Assembly (NCBI RefSeq): GCF_024273235.1
Contig: NZ_JANBVH010000025.1
Coordinates: forward strand, 1 to 64,000
Direction of reading: 5' to 3'
From: Sphingomonas faeni
Lineage (GTDB): Bacteria; Pseudomonadota; Alphaproteobacteria; Sphingomonadales; Sphingomonadaceae
Length of the DNA stretch: 64,000 nt
A program made the position numbers and the translations under genes. Positions 51,257 to 59,575 of the stretch are shown piece after piece (positions within the stretch are counted from its first letter, which is position 1; each line of letters begins with the position of its first letter). The notes below the pieces were generated by a model, which had not been told where the DNA came from, ran no database searches, and saw only the letters and a list, made by a program, of their open reading frames with translations.

Positions 51257-53176
51257 ATGGATTTCAGAGACAGCAGCCGGGATAGCGACATGACCACGAA
51301 CACGATCGAACAGACCATCGCAACGCCTGAAGCCGAGGCTCCCAAGGCGCCCCGCCAGGCGCAGGACAGCCACTCCGTGCGCGCGCAGATCTACCCGGTC
51401 GAGGTCGATCACAGCCGCGACGCGCTCCTGACCGAATTCGGCAAGGACACGCTCCGGGATCGCTACCTGCTCCCGGGTGAAAGCTATCAGGACCTGTTCG
51501 TCCGCGTTGCGTCGGCCTACGCAGACGACGCCGGCCACGCGCAGCGGCTGTACGACGCCATCTCGAAGCTCTGGTTCATGCCCGCCACCCCCGTTCTCTC
51601 GAACGGCGGCACCGGTCGCGGTCTGCCGATCTCGTGCTACCTCAACTCGGTCCCCGACAGCCTCGGCGGGATCGTCGATACCTGGAACGAGAATGTCTGG
51701 CTCGCCTCGCGCGGCGGCGGCATCGGCACCTATTGGGGCAACGTCCGCGGCATCGGCGAGCCGGTCGGCCTCAACGGCAAGACCAGCGGCATCATCCCGT
51801 TCGTCCGCGTCATGGATTCGCTGACGCTCGCGATCAGCCAGGGCTCGCTGCGCCGTGGCTCGGCCGCGGTCTATCTCGACGTCTCGCACCCCGAGATCGA
51901 GGAATTCCTCGAAATCCGCAAACCCTCGGGCGATTTCAACCGCAAGGCGCTGAACCTCCACCACGGCGTGCTGATCACCGACGCCTTCATGGAAGCCGTG
52001 CGCAACGGCGACGAATGGCATCTGCGTTCGCCGAAGGACCAGGCGATCCGCGCCACCGTCGACGCACGCTCGCTGTTCCAGAAGCTCGTCGAGACCCGTC
52101 TCCAGACCGGCGAGCCGTACATCGTCTTCGCCGATCACGTGAACAAGGCGATGCCCAAGCATCACCGCGAACTCGGCCTCAAGGTCTCGACCTCGAACCT
52201 GTGCTCGGAGATCACGCTGCCGACCGGCAAGGATCACCTCGGCAACGAGCGGACCGCGGTCTGCTGCCTGTCGTCGCTGAACCTCGAGACGTGGGATCAG
52301 TGGAAGGACGAGAAGGGCCTGATCGAGGACGTCATGCGCTTCCTCGACAACGTCCTGCAGGATTACATCGACCGCCACGAGCCGGGCATGGAACGCGCCG
52401 CCTACAGCGCGGGCCGCGAGCGCTCGGTCGGCCTCGGCGTGATGGGCTTCCACTCGTTCCTCCAGGCGCGCGGCATCCCGTTCGAGGGCGCGATGGCGAA
52501 GTCGTGGAACCTGCGCATGTTCAAGCACATCAGCAGCCAGGCCAACGAAGCCTCGATGCAGCTCGCGATCGAGCGCGGCCCCTGCCCCGACGCCGCCGAC
52601 GTCGGCGCGATGGAGCGCTTCAGCTGCAAGATGGCGATCGCCCCCACGGCGTCGATCTCGATCATCTGCGGCGGCACCTCGGCGTGCATCGAGCCGATCC
52701 CGGCGAACATCTACACGCACAAGACGTTGTCGGGCAGCTTCTCGATCAAGAACCCGTATCTCGAAAAGATGCTGAGCGAGAAGTCGAAGAACAGCGACGC
52801 GGTCTGGAACTCGATCCTCGAACAGGGCGGTTCGGTCCAGCATCTCGACTTCCTCTCGACCGAGGAAAAGGACTGCTACAAGACGTCGTTCGAGATCGAC
52901 CAGCGCTGGCTGCTCGAACTCGCGGCGGATCGCACCCCCTACATCGACCAGGCGCAGTCGCTGAACCTGTTCATCCCCGCCGACGTCGAGAAGTGGGACC
53001 TGCTGATGCTCCACTTCCGCGCCTGGGAGCTCGGCATCAAGTCGCTCTATTACCTCCGCTCGAAGTCGGTCCAGCGCGCAGGCTTCGCCGGTGGCGTCGA
53101 GGCCGACAACACGATCGACCTCCGCCAGATCGACGTCGAGTCGAAGGATTACGATGAGTGCCTTGCCTGCCAGTAA
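51257..53176 (+). CDS. nrdA: Class I ribonucleotide reductase, alpha subunit
   Basis: A 639-residue catalytic subunit that reduces ribonucleoside diphosphates. Active-site cysteines are C127 (GLPISCYLN), C316 (STSNLCSEITLP) and C337 (AVCCLSSLNLE); the tail pair C635/C638 lies in DECLACQ. The N-terminus before the catalytic core is short (about 70 residues) and shows no ATP-cone motif. ATG 51257 has AGGAG with 8-base spacing; ATG 51290 is an alternative. The upstream leader holds a perfect dyad. nrdB follows after two small genes. Confidence 0.97.
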   Translation: MDFRDSSRDSDMTTNTIEQTIATPEAEAPKAPRQAQDSHSVRAQIYPVEVDHSRDALLTEFGKDTLRDRYLLPGESYQDLFVRVASAYADDAGHAQRLYDAISKLWFMPATPVLSNGGTGRGLPISCYLNSVPDSLGGIVDTWNENVWLASRGGGIGTYWGNVRGIGEPVGLNGKTSGIIPFVRVMDSLTLAISQGSLRRGSAAVYLDVSHPEIEEFLEIRKPSGDFNRKALNLHHGVLITDAFMEAVRNGDEWHLRSPKDQAIRATVDARSLFQKLVETRLQTGEPYIVFADHVNKAMPKHHRELGLKVSTSNLCSEITLPTGKDHLGNERTAVCCLSSLNLETWDQWKDEKGLIEDVMRFLDNVLQDYIDRHEPGMERAAYSAGRERSVGLGVMGFHSFLQARGIPFEGAMAKSWNLRMFKHISSQANEASMQLAIERGPCPDAADVGAMERFSCKMAIAPTASISIICGGTSACIEPIPANIYTHKTLSGSFSIKNPYLEKMLSEKSKNSDAVWNSILEQGGSVQHLDFLSTEEKDCYKTSFEIDQRWLLELAADRTPYIDQAQSLNLFIPADVEKWDLLMLHFRAWELGIKSLYYLRSKSVQRAGFAGGVEADNTIDLRQIDVESKDYDECLACQ

Positions 53177-53203
53177 GGCGCCTCGCTGCGGCCTGACGCA
53201 ACA

Positions 53204-53234
53204 AACCCCGGCCCGTGAATCACGGACCGGGGTT
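53204..53234. terminator. Hairpin after nrdA
   Basis: Stem AACCCCGGCCCGTGA / TCACGGACCGGGGTT with one mismatch, 27 bases after the nrdA stop. No strong T run; it may act on both strands between nrdA and the convergent DUF2171 gene. Confidence 0.65.
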
Positions 53235-53276
53235 CGGGCAGACTCGGCGGCGCGTGTCGAACGCGCCGCCGAGAGT

Positions 53277-53537
53277 TCAGGCCTCTTCTTCGAACGTCAC
53301 CGCCACGTCGGCGTTGGCGGACAGGCGGACCTTGCCGTCCTCGATATCCGCGACCAGCCCGAGCGAGATGAAGTGATGATGCCCTTCATGGCGACCCTTG
53401 CCCTCGACGACCTGCGCGCCCGAGTCCTTCTTGGTCAGCTTGATGCGGTTGCCTTCGACCTTGTCGACGGTACCGACATGGACGCCGTCCGCGCCGATGA
53501 CTTCGGCATGTTCCTGGATCTGGGTTGCATCGACCAT
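53277..53537 (-). CDS. DUF2171-family protein
   Basis: An 86-residue protein, MVDATQIQEHAEVIGADGVH then VGTVDKVEGNRIKLTKKDSG, the common DUF2171 layout with a PRC-barrel-like small beta fold. The middle has a HEGHHH run that may bind metal. Its role is unknown. CAGGAGA precedes the ATG. It is inserted in the opposite direction between nrdA and nrdB. Confidence 0.85.
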   Translation of the reverse strand: MVDATQIQEHAEVIGADGVHVGTVDKVEGNRIKLTKKDSGAQVVEGKGRHEGHHHFISLGLVADIEDGKVRLSANADVAVTFEEEA

Positions 53538-53608
53538 GGTCGTTCTCCTGTTTTGGGTTCCCCGATACGGGGCTCGGCATCTCAACGCATGGCATGCGAG
53601 TTCGCCGC

Positions 53609-53812
53609 ATGACATATGGTTCAGCTATCATGTTCGTGGTCGCGGGCGTGCTCGGAATCGTCGGCACCGCGATGCTGCTCCGTCTGCGCAGCCCGAGCGT
53701 CACCGAGCAACAGACCTACGCGTTCCGCATGATCGGCATCATGCTCACCTCGGGCGCGATCGTCCTCGCCATGTCCGCCGCCGCGATGTGGCAATGGAGC
53801 ACGGAAACATGA
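53609..53812 (+). CDS. Small two-helix membrane protein
   Basis: A 67-residue protein with two hydrophobic helices (AIMFVVAGVLGIVGTAMLL and IGIMLTSGAIVLAMSAAAMW) joined by a short charged loop. No known domain. ATG 53609 is chosen; ATG 53594 is in frame. It ends 62 bases before nrdB and may share its transcript. Confidence 0.7.
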   Translation: MTYGSAIMFVVAGVLGIVGTAMLLRLRSPSVTEQQTYAFRMIGIMLTSGAIVLAMSAAAMWQWSTET

Positions 53813-53874
53813 AACGCGCGACCTGATTCCCCCGGTTTCCCGATATAAAACCAATTCCCCGAAAGGCTTACCCC

Positions 53875-54927
53875 ATGTCCCTCCTTCACGCCTCCAAGCA
53901 GTACAAGCCGTTCGAATACCCCTGGGCGTTCGAGTTCTGGAAGCGCCAGCAGCAGCTCCACTGGCTCCCCGAGGAAGTGCCGCTCGGCGAGGATTGCCGC
54001 GACTGGGCGCAGAAGCTCAGCGATCACGAGCGCAACCTGCTCACGCAGATCTTCCGCTTCTTCACGCAGGCCGATGTCGAGGTTCAGGATTGCTACCACG
54101 AAAAGTATGGCCGCGTCTTCAAGCCGACCGAGATCAAGATGATGCTGACCTCGTTCAGCAACATGGAGACGGTCCACATCGCCGCCTACAGCCATCTGCT
54201 CGACACCATCGGCATGCCCGAGAGCGAGTATGGCGCCTTCCTCGAATATGCCGAGATGAAGGAAAAGCATGATTACATGCAGAAGTTCACCGTCGACAAC
54301 GACGAGGACATCGCCCGCACGCTCGCCATGTTCGGTGGCTTCACCGAGGGCGTCCAGCTGTTCGCCTCGTTCGCGATGCTGATGAACTTCCCGCGCTTCA
54401 ACAAGATGAAGGGCATGGGCCAGATCGTCACCTGGTCGATCCGCGACGAGAGCCTCCACTGCGAGGGCATCATCAAGATGTTCCACACCTTCTGTCAGGA
54501 GCGCCAGTGCCTGACCAAGGCGGTCAAGGACGACATCGCCGACGTCTGCCAGACGACGATCCGCCTCGAGGACAATTTCATCGACCTCGCCTTCGAGATG
54601 GGCCCGGTCAACGGCATGACCCCCAAGGAGATCAAGAAGTACATCCGCTTTATCGCCGACTGGCGCATGACCCAGCTCGGGCTGAAGCCGATCTACATGA
54701 TCGACGAGCACCCGCTGCCCTGGCTCGCCCCGATGCTCAACGGCGTCGAGCACGCCAACTTCTTCGAACAGCGCGCGACGGAGTATTCGAAGGCCGCGAC
54801 CAAGGGCCAGTGGAACGACGTCTGGGACAGCTTCGACAAGCGCCAGACCGCGAAGAAGGGGCCTATTGCGAATGTGGACCTGAGCGAAGTTCGGGACATG
54901 TTCAGCGATTCTGTTGCGGCTGAGTAA
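53875..54927 (+). CDS. nrdB: Class I ribonucleotide reductase, beta subunit
   Basis: A 350-residue R2 protein. Di-iron and radical residues are in FFTQADVEVQDCYHEKYG, ETVHIAAYS (Glu, His and the radical Tyr), and LHCEGIIKMFHTF. The Tyr is kept, so a class Ia-like tyrosyl radical is likely. The C-terminal tail is acidic (LSEVRDMFSDSVAAE) and binds NrdA. No ATP-cone is fused to it. Confidence 0.96.
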   Translation: MSLLHASKQYKPFEYPWAFEFWKRQQQLHWLPEEVPLGEDCRDWAQKLSDHERNLLTQIFRFFTQADVEVQDCYHEKYGRVFKPTEIKMMLTSFSNMETVHIAAYSHLLDTIGMPESEYGAFLEYAEMKEKHDYMQKFTVDNDEDIARTLAMFGGFTEGVQLFASFAMLMNFPRFNKMKGMGQIVTWSIRDESLHCEGIIKMFHTFCQERQCLTKAVKDDIADVCQTTIRLEDNFIDLAFEMGPVNGMTPKEIKKYIRFIADWRMTQLGLKPIYMIDEHPLPWLAPMLNGVEHANFFEQRATEYSKAATKGQWNDVWDSFDKRQTAKKGPIANVDLSEVRDMFSDSVAAE

Positions 54928-54946
54928 GTCGCACCGCGCGAGGGTT

Positions 54947-55037
54947 TAGCGAAAGCTAAGCCCCGCTTCCGGCGGCGCGACCGGCCGGCGGCGCTGCGAG
55001 CGCCGACCGACGGCATGGGCTTTGCCCATGTCGATCA
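54947..55037. repeat. Multi-hairpin repeat family H after nrdB
   Basis: Three small hairpins in a row: GGGTTTAGCGAAAGCTAAGCCC-like, GGCGCTGCGAGCGCC and CATGGGCTTTGCCCATG. The CCGGCCGGCGG core is shared with the repeat after eipA. It may help end the nrdB transcript. Confidence 0.65.
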
Positions 55038-55113
55038 GTCCAATACCGACCATGTTCATCCTTTTACCTGCAATGGATCTGTTACGGTTTTTATCGTTAA
55101 CAGGGAAAAAACC

Positions 55114-55314
55114 ATGGCGAGCTACTATGTGAACAACAACGCGCAAGCGAACGGCGACCATGAAGTCCATGAGACATCATGCCGCTACCTGCCGAACGAC
55201 AAGAAATATCTTGGTGATTACACATCATGTTCACCAGCCGTGACCGAAGCCAAGAAAACCTATTCGCAATCGAACGGCTGCGCGACGTGTTCGACTGCGT
55301 GCCATACTAGCTGA
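55114..55314 (+). CDS. Small Cys-rich protein of unknown function
   Basis: A 66-residue protein with five Cys and three His: H..ETSCRYLP, YTSCSPAV, and a C-terminal GCATCSTACHTS. The spacing suggests a zinc or other metal site. Its base composition is clearly lower in GC than its neighbours, a sign of transfer. GGGAAAAAA precedes ATG 55114. A hairpin follows. Confidence 0.75.
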   Translation: MASYYVNNNAQANGDHEVHETSCRYLPNDKKYLGDYTSCSPAVTEAKKTYSQSNGCATCSTACHTS

Positions 55315-55330
55315 TCGACTTAGTGATCAC

Positions 55331-55361
55331 GGTCCCGCCGGCCGAAAATATCGGCGGGACC
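55331..55361 (+). terminator. Hairpin after the Cys-rich gene
   Basis: A perfect 10-base stem GGTCCCGCCG / CGGCGGGACC with an 11-base A-rich loop. No T run; it may be a terminator or an operator before the toxin-antitoxin genes. Confidence 0.6.
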
Positions 55362-55369
55362 GGTAAACC

Positions 55370-55684
55370 ATGAGCGAACCGCTCCCCATCGAAATCCGCC
55401 AGACGGTAATCTTCACCCGCTGGTTCGCAGGCCTACGCGACATACGCGCCAAGGCTCGGATCACGGTCCGAATCCGCCGCTTGTCGCTCGGTCAGTTCGG
55501 TGAAGTAAAATCGCTTGGTGGCGGCATCGGCGAACTCCGCATCGACTATGGCCCCGGCTACCGCATCTATATCGCGCAACGCGGCGCCACACTGGTCCTC
55601 CTGCTGACGGGAGGTGACAAATCCCGGCAAAGCGCCGATATTCACCAGGCCCGCGACATCGCCAAGGCTTGGGAGTCCAACTGA
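55370..55684 (+). CDS. RelE/HigB-type toxin
   Basis: A 104-residue protein matching the addiction-module killer family: TVIFTRWFAGLRDIRAKARI, then RIDYGPGYRIYIAQRGATLV and LLLTGGDKSRQSADIHQA. These are ribosome-dependent mRNA nucleases related to RelE. Its stop overlaps the antitoxin start (TGATG), with toxin first, as in HigBA modules. Confidence 0.9.
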   Translation: MSEPLPIEIRQTVIFTRWFAGLRDIRAKARITVRIRRLSLGQFGEVKSLGGGIGELRIDYGPGYRIYIAQRGATLVLLLTGGDKSRQSADIHQARDIAKAWESN

Positions 55685-55926
55685 TGGCCGTCGAAACGAC
55701 CGGCTGGAACGCCACCGACCACCTCGACAGCGATACCGCGATCCTCGCCTATCTCGAAGCGGTCTTCGAAGACGGCGACCCCGCGTTGATCGCCGCCGCG
55801 CTGGCCGACGTAGCGAAGGTCCGCGGTATCGCCGAACAGCCCAAGCCCCGGCCCGACATTCCGCTCGACTCGGTCATTCGAACGCTCAAGGCCCTGGGCC
55901 TCGAACTGACCGCGAAAGCAGCGTGA
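55684..55926 (+). CDS. HigA-like addiction module antitoxin
   Basis: An 80-residue partner. TAILAYLEAVFEDGDPALIA and ALADVAKVRGIAEQ fit the antidote family (TIGR02684 type) with a degenerate HTH; the C-terminal part is SVIRTLKALGLELTAK. It neutralises the upstream toxin and probably represses the pair. Confidence 0.88.
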   Translation: MAVETTGWNATDHLDSDTAILAYLEAVFEDGDPALIAAALADVAKVRGIAEQPKPRPDIPLDSVIRTLKALGLELTAKAA

Positions 55927-55974
55927 TCCGATGCCAATGCGGCGTCGCCCTGTTGCCGCTGGAGATGATCGCCG

Positions 55975-56220
55975 ATGCAGATCTCGATGATCAAGCTCGT
56001 CCGCCTCGCCATGGTTGGTGACGACGTCCTGCAACTCGCATTCTCGGACGGCGCAGCCGCGCTCTGGTCCGGCGCCGATCTCATCGCACGCGACACGGTC
56101 ATGACGCGCCCTCTTGCCGACCCCGCCTACTTCGCCCGCGCATTCATCGAACGCGGCGCGCTCGCTTGGCCGAACGGGTTCGAACAGTCAGCCGACAGTC
56201 TTCATCGCCGGCTAACCTGA
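55975..56220 (+). CDS. DUF2442 protein
   Basis: An 81-residue protein with the DUF2442 pattern: IKLVRLAMVGDDVLQLAFSD at the start and FIERGALAWPNGFEQSADSL at the end. DUF2442 genes often sit next to DUF4160 genes and may form TA-like pairs; no DUF4160 partner is present. It follows the HigA-like gene by 48 bases. Confidence 0.82.
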   Translation: MQISMIKLVRLAMVGDDVLQLAFSDGAAALWSGADLIARDTVMTRPLADPAYFARAFIERGALAWPNGFEQSADSLHRRLT

Positions 56221-56267
56221 CGATTGCACCTCGGCTTGCAGCGAACGGTCCTTACGCCCTGCCACAT

Positions 56268-56414
56268 TCAGACCATCAGTTCGCGCAGCACCTGTTCGAT
56301 CGGGATCATCACCGAGCGGTCGCGCGCTTGCGCCATCCCGCGTTCGATCTTGGCACGTTTCCACGCATCATAGTCGCGCCGAGCCAACTGCTCCGACTCA
56401 TTCGCTTGGATCAT
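56268..56414 (-). CDS. Short antitoxin-like protein after the ParE toxin
   Basis: A 48-residue frame, MIQANESEQLARRDYDAWKR to MIPIEQVLRELMV. The W+++K...G...A......IP.E.V...L layout is like ParD/stability determinants. GAGGAGCGGGCGC lies before its ATG, which sits 17 bases inside the toxin end. It may be a second antitoxin or an extra partner. Confidence 0.6.
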   Translation of the reverse strand: MIQANESEQLARRDYDAWKRAKIERGMAQARDRSVMIPIEQVLRELMV

Positions 56415-56688
56415 GCGCCCGCTCCTCGTCTCGTGCACCATGCCTGACGCGCAAGATGATCACGCAGTCGCCGACCACGCGATAGCGAAGAATATACGGC
56501 CAGACCGTCGTACGTTCACGCCGTCCGCCGCCCACATCGCGGCCGCGATCTGGAAAACTCGTAAGGCTATCGGCGACCGCGATAAGCCGAGCGCCCAGTG
56601 CACTGGCAGCAACGGGATTGAACGCCGAGACATAGGTAACGATCGCCTCTAGATTGGCGACGGCATCGTCCGTCCAGACGATGCGCAA
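56398..56688 (-). CDS. ParE/RelE-family toxin
   Basis: A 96-residue protein, RIVWTDDAVANLEAIVTYVS then AASALGARLIAVADSLTSFP and TTVWPYILRYRVVGDCVIIL, the ParE layout. The first codon is TTG, right after the antitoxin stop; no better start is near. ParE-type toxins act on gyrase, and RelE-type toxins cut mRNA. It is sandwiched between two antitoxin-like frames. Confidence 0.88.
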   Translation of the reverse strand: MRIVWTDDAVANLEAIVTYVSAFNPVAASALGARLIAVADSLTSFPDRGRDVGGGRRERTTVWPYILRYRVVGDCVIILRVRHGARDEERAHDPSE

Positions 56689-56865
56689 CTACTCGCCGAC
56701 GCGGGGGCGGGGTAGAGGCTCGGGCGAGCCCCATGACGATAGCCAGCGCTTCACCGCATCGTGACTTATCAAACGCCCATTCTGCACGTCTGCGTCCGCC
56801 CGCGCATCGGCCTTGGCCTCTGCGGCCGGATCGCTCGTATCGAACAGGGCACGCTCGCGGATCAT
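56689..56865 (-). CDS. ParD-like antitoxin
   Basis: A 58-residue protein: FDTSDPAAEAKADARADADV then GRLISHDAVKRWLSSWGS and PLPRPRVGE, a well-known antitoxin type for RelE/ParE toxins. Start MIRERAL at 56865; the frame continues a little upstream. It stops just before the toxin TTG. Confidence 0.85.
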   Translation of the reverse strand: MIRERALFDTSDPAAEAKADARADADVQNGRLISHDAVKRWLSSWGSPEPLPRPRVGE

Positions 56866-56974
56866 GGGCAGGAGGATACACCTCGACGACAACCACGACC
56901 AGCGGCAAATACCGCCTGCCAGCTCTCAAGCGAACACTTGCCCCCATCGCAGCGCCCGAGGCCCAGGACGCTCC

Positions 56975-59575
56975 CTACCCAGCAACCTTGCGCAGCACCC
57001 GCGACAATTGCTCCACCGAATACGGCTTGTGCAGCAGTTCGAAGCCATGCGTCCCGTCCTGCGCCAGCACGCTGCTATACCCCGACGTCAGCACCACCGG
57101 CAGGTCCGGATACTTCGACCGGATCACCTTGCCGAGTTCGATGCCGTTCATCCCCGGCATCACCACGTCCGAGAACACGATGTCGAACCGCGTCGCGTCC
57201 CTGGCCAGTTCGGCGAGCGCCTCCTGCGCATCCGCCGCCCACACCGTGACATAGCCGAGTTCCGCCAGCGACTGGGTCGTGAACGTTCCCACCTCGCTAT
57301 TGTCCTCGACCACCAGCACGCACGTCCCATGCCCGTCCGCCAGGGTTTCGAGCGCATCGTCGCCCGCCGTCGCGACCCGCTCGTCGACCCGCGGCAGGTA
57401 CAGCGTGAACGTCGTGCCACGGCCCAGTTCGCTGTCGACGATGATGTCGCCACCCGATTGCTTGGCGAACCCGAACACCTGGCTCAGGCCCAGCCCGGTG
57501 CCCTGCCCGACGCCCTTGGTCGTGAAGAACGGCTCGAATATCCGCTCCAGCTTGTCCGCCGCGATCCCGGATCCGGTATCGGTCATCGCGATCGCCACGT
57601 ACCGCCCCTCGACCGCGGGGTGCGAGCGGACCGGGGGGATGAACGATGCCGGCCGCACCGCGATGTCGATCCGCCCGGCGCCGTCCATCGCATCGCGCGC
57701 GTTGACCGCCATGTTCACCAGCGCGGTGTCGAGCTGGCTCGGGTCGACGCTGGCGAAGCACGGCATCTCGGGCAGGTCGATCGCGACCACGATCCGCGAT
57801 CCGGTCAGCGTCCCCAGCATGTCGGCAATCACCCGCAGGCTCTGGCCGATGTCGATCACCTCGGGCTGCAACGCCTGTCGCCGTGCGAACGCGAGCAGCT
57901 GCCCGGTCAGTTTGGCCGCACGGTCGGCCGTGTCGGAGATCGCATCGACATAGCGCTCCCGTCGTTCGGGACTCAGATCGGGCCGCTTCAACAGGTCGGT
58001 CGCCGATCGGATGACGGTCAGCAAATTGTTGAAATCATGCGCGACGCCGCCGGTCAGCTGGCCCACCGCCTCCATCTTCTGCGACTGGCGCAGCGCATCC
58101 TCGGCATGCTGCAGCTCGTCGGTCCGCGCCGCGACCTGTTGCTCCAGCGATTCGGCAAGCGTCGCCAGCGCCTGTTCGGTGCGCCGCCGCTCGGTCGCGA
58201 TCCGGGTCCGCTCGGCCGCCTCGCGCACGAACGTCACCTCGTCGGCCCGCCAGCGTCGCGCCTCGGCGTTGCCCAGGTACAGCATCGCCACCAGCTGGCC
58301 GTTCTCCATGACCGGCATGTTGATGATCGCGCGGGCATCGACCGATTCGAGCGCGTCGGCGGTCGCCTGCGTCCGGGGATCGGTGCGCGCATCGCCGATA
58401 CACACTTCCTCACCCTTGGCGAGATCGTCGATATACGATCCGAACCGGCGCAGCGCGAAGCGCCCCGCGAGCGGCGCGACGCCGGCCGCGTTCCAGTCGC
58501 GGACGATTCCGATCGTCTCCGACGCGGCATCGATCTCGCCGTATCCCGCGCGGCTGACGTCGATCGTCCGGCCGATGATCCGCGCGGCCTCGAACGAGAT
58601 GTCGTCCGGGTCCTCGGTATCGCGGAACACGTCGCCCAGCTCGACCAGCGCGGACCGCATGTTCTCGCTTCGGCGCTGGTCGGTGATGTCGGTCGATACG
58701 CCTGCGATCCGCAGTGCCTCGCCGTCGGCATTGAAGAAAGGCTGCCCGCGCGATCCGATCCACCGCATTTCGCCGTCGCGGCGATGGATGCGGTACACCA
58801 CGTCATAATCCGTCCCGTCGGTGATGCAGCGTTGCACCTCCGCGACGCTGTTCTCGCGGTCGTCGGGGTGGATCGCCGCCAGCCGGTCCTCGTACGAAAA
58901 CGGTTCGTCGGCGGGTCGACCGAAGATCTCCTTGCAGGTTTCCGACGCGGTCAGCTGCAGCGTGGCGATCTCCAGGCTCCACGTCCCGAACCGCGCCGCC
59001 CTCAGCGTGAAGGCCAGCTCGCGCTCCTGCTCCTGCTGGATGCGCAACCGGTCGGTTAGCTCCGCCATCAGCGAGGCATTGCTGGTCTCCAGCCCCTTCA
59101 GCCGTTCGCGCTCGATCGTCACGTCGACCTGGCTCGCGAAGAAATACGCCAGCGCGCCCTCGGTGTCGTAGACCGGCGCCATCAACAGCCGGTTCCAGAA
59201 CGGCTCGCCGTCCTTGCGGAAATTCTGGATGTCGATCTCGATCGATTCGACCCGCCGCACCGCCTCGCGGATCTTCGCCACGGTCTCGGGGTCGGTCCCC
59301 GGCCCCTGCAGGAACCGGCAATTGCGCCCCAATATCTCCTCGCGGGAATAGCCGCTCAGCAGGCAGAACGCATTGTTGGCGAACACCACCGGATTGTCGG
59401 GCAGCCGCGGGTTCGAGATGATCATCGGCATGCGCGTGGCGCGCACCGCGGCGACGAACGGGTCGGTGCCGCTATCCTGCCCGATCAGTTCGGCGGCAAT
59501 GCGCTCGGCATCGGCCGTCAAAGTCGGCATTGGTCTTGGGGCGCGTTCGAGGGCGCCATCGAGTATGTCAGTCAC
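56975..59575 (-). CDS. LOV-domain hybrid histidine kinase
   Basis: An 866-residue cytosolic sensor. Domains in order: a LOV/PAS domain with the flavin-Cys motif GRNCRFLQG (C86), a second PAS (about 195-310, WIGSRGQPFFNADGE), a GAF domain (about 320-460), a coiled coil, a HisKA-type phosphoacceptor (GGVAHDFNNLL), an HATPase (VNMAVNARDAMDGA, DTGSGIAADKLERIFEPFFT) and a C-terminal receiver with phospho-Asp in FSDVVMPGMNG. Blue light likely drives its autophosphorylation through a Cys-FMN adduct. It starts with GTG. No separate output gene is adjacent. Confidence 0.93.
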   Translation of the reverse strand: MTDILDGALERAPRPMPTLTADAERIAAELIGQDSGTDPFVAAVRATRMPMIISNPRLPDNPVVFANNAFCLLSGYSREEILGRNCRFLQGPGTDPETVAKIREAVRRVESIEIDIQNFRKDGEPFWNRLLMAPVYDTEGALAYFFASQVDVTIERERLKGLETSNASLMAELTDRLRIQQEQERELAFTLRAARFGTWSLEIATLQLTASETCKEIFGRPADEPFSYEDRLAAIHPDDRENSVAEVQRCITDGTDYDVVYRIHRRDGEMRWIGSRGQPFFNADGEALRIAGVSTDITDQRRSENMRSALVELGDVFRDTEDPDDISFEAARIIGRTIDVSRAGYGEIDAASETIGIVRDWNAAGVAPLAGRFALRRFGSYIDDLAKGEEVCIGDARTDPRTQATADALESVDARAIINMPVMENGQLVAMLYLGNAEARRWRADEVTFVREAAERTRIATERRRTEQALATLAESLEQQVAARTDELQHAEDALRQSQKMEAVGQLTGGVAHDFNNLLTVIRSATDLLKRPDLSPERRERYVDAISDTADRAAKLTGQLLAFARRQALQPEVIDIGQSLRVIADMLGTLTGSRIVVAIDLPEMPCFASVDPSQLDTALVNMAVNARDAMDGAGRIDIAVRPASFIPPVRSHPAVEGRYVAIAMTDTGSGIAADKLERIFEPFFTTKGVGQGTGLGLSQVFGFAKQSGGDIIVDSELGRGTTFTLYLPRVDERVATAGDDALETLADGHGTCVLVVEDNSEVGTFTTQSLAELGYVTVWAADAQEALAELARDATRFDIVFSDVVMPGMNGIELGKVIRSKYPDLPVVLTSGYSSVLAQDGTHGFELLHKPYSVEQLSRVLRKVAG

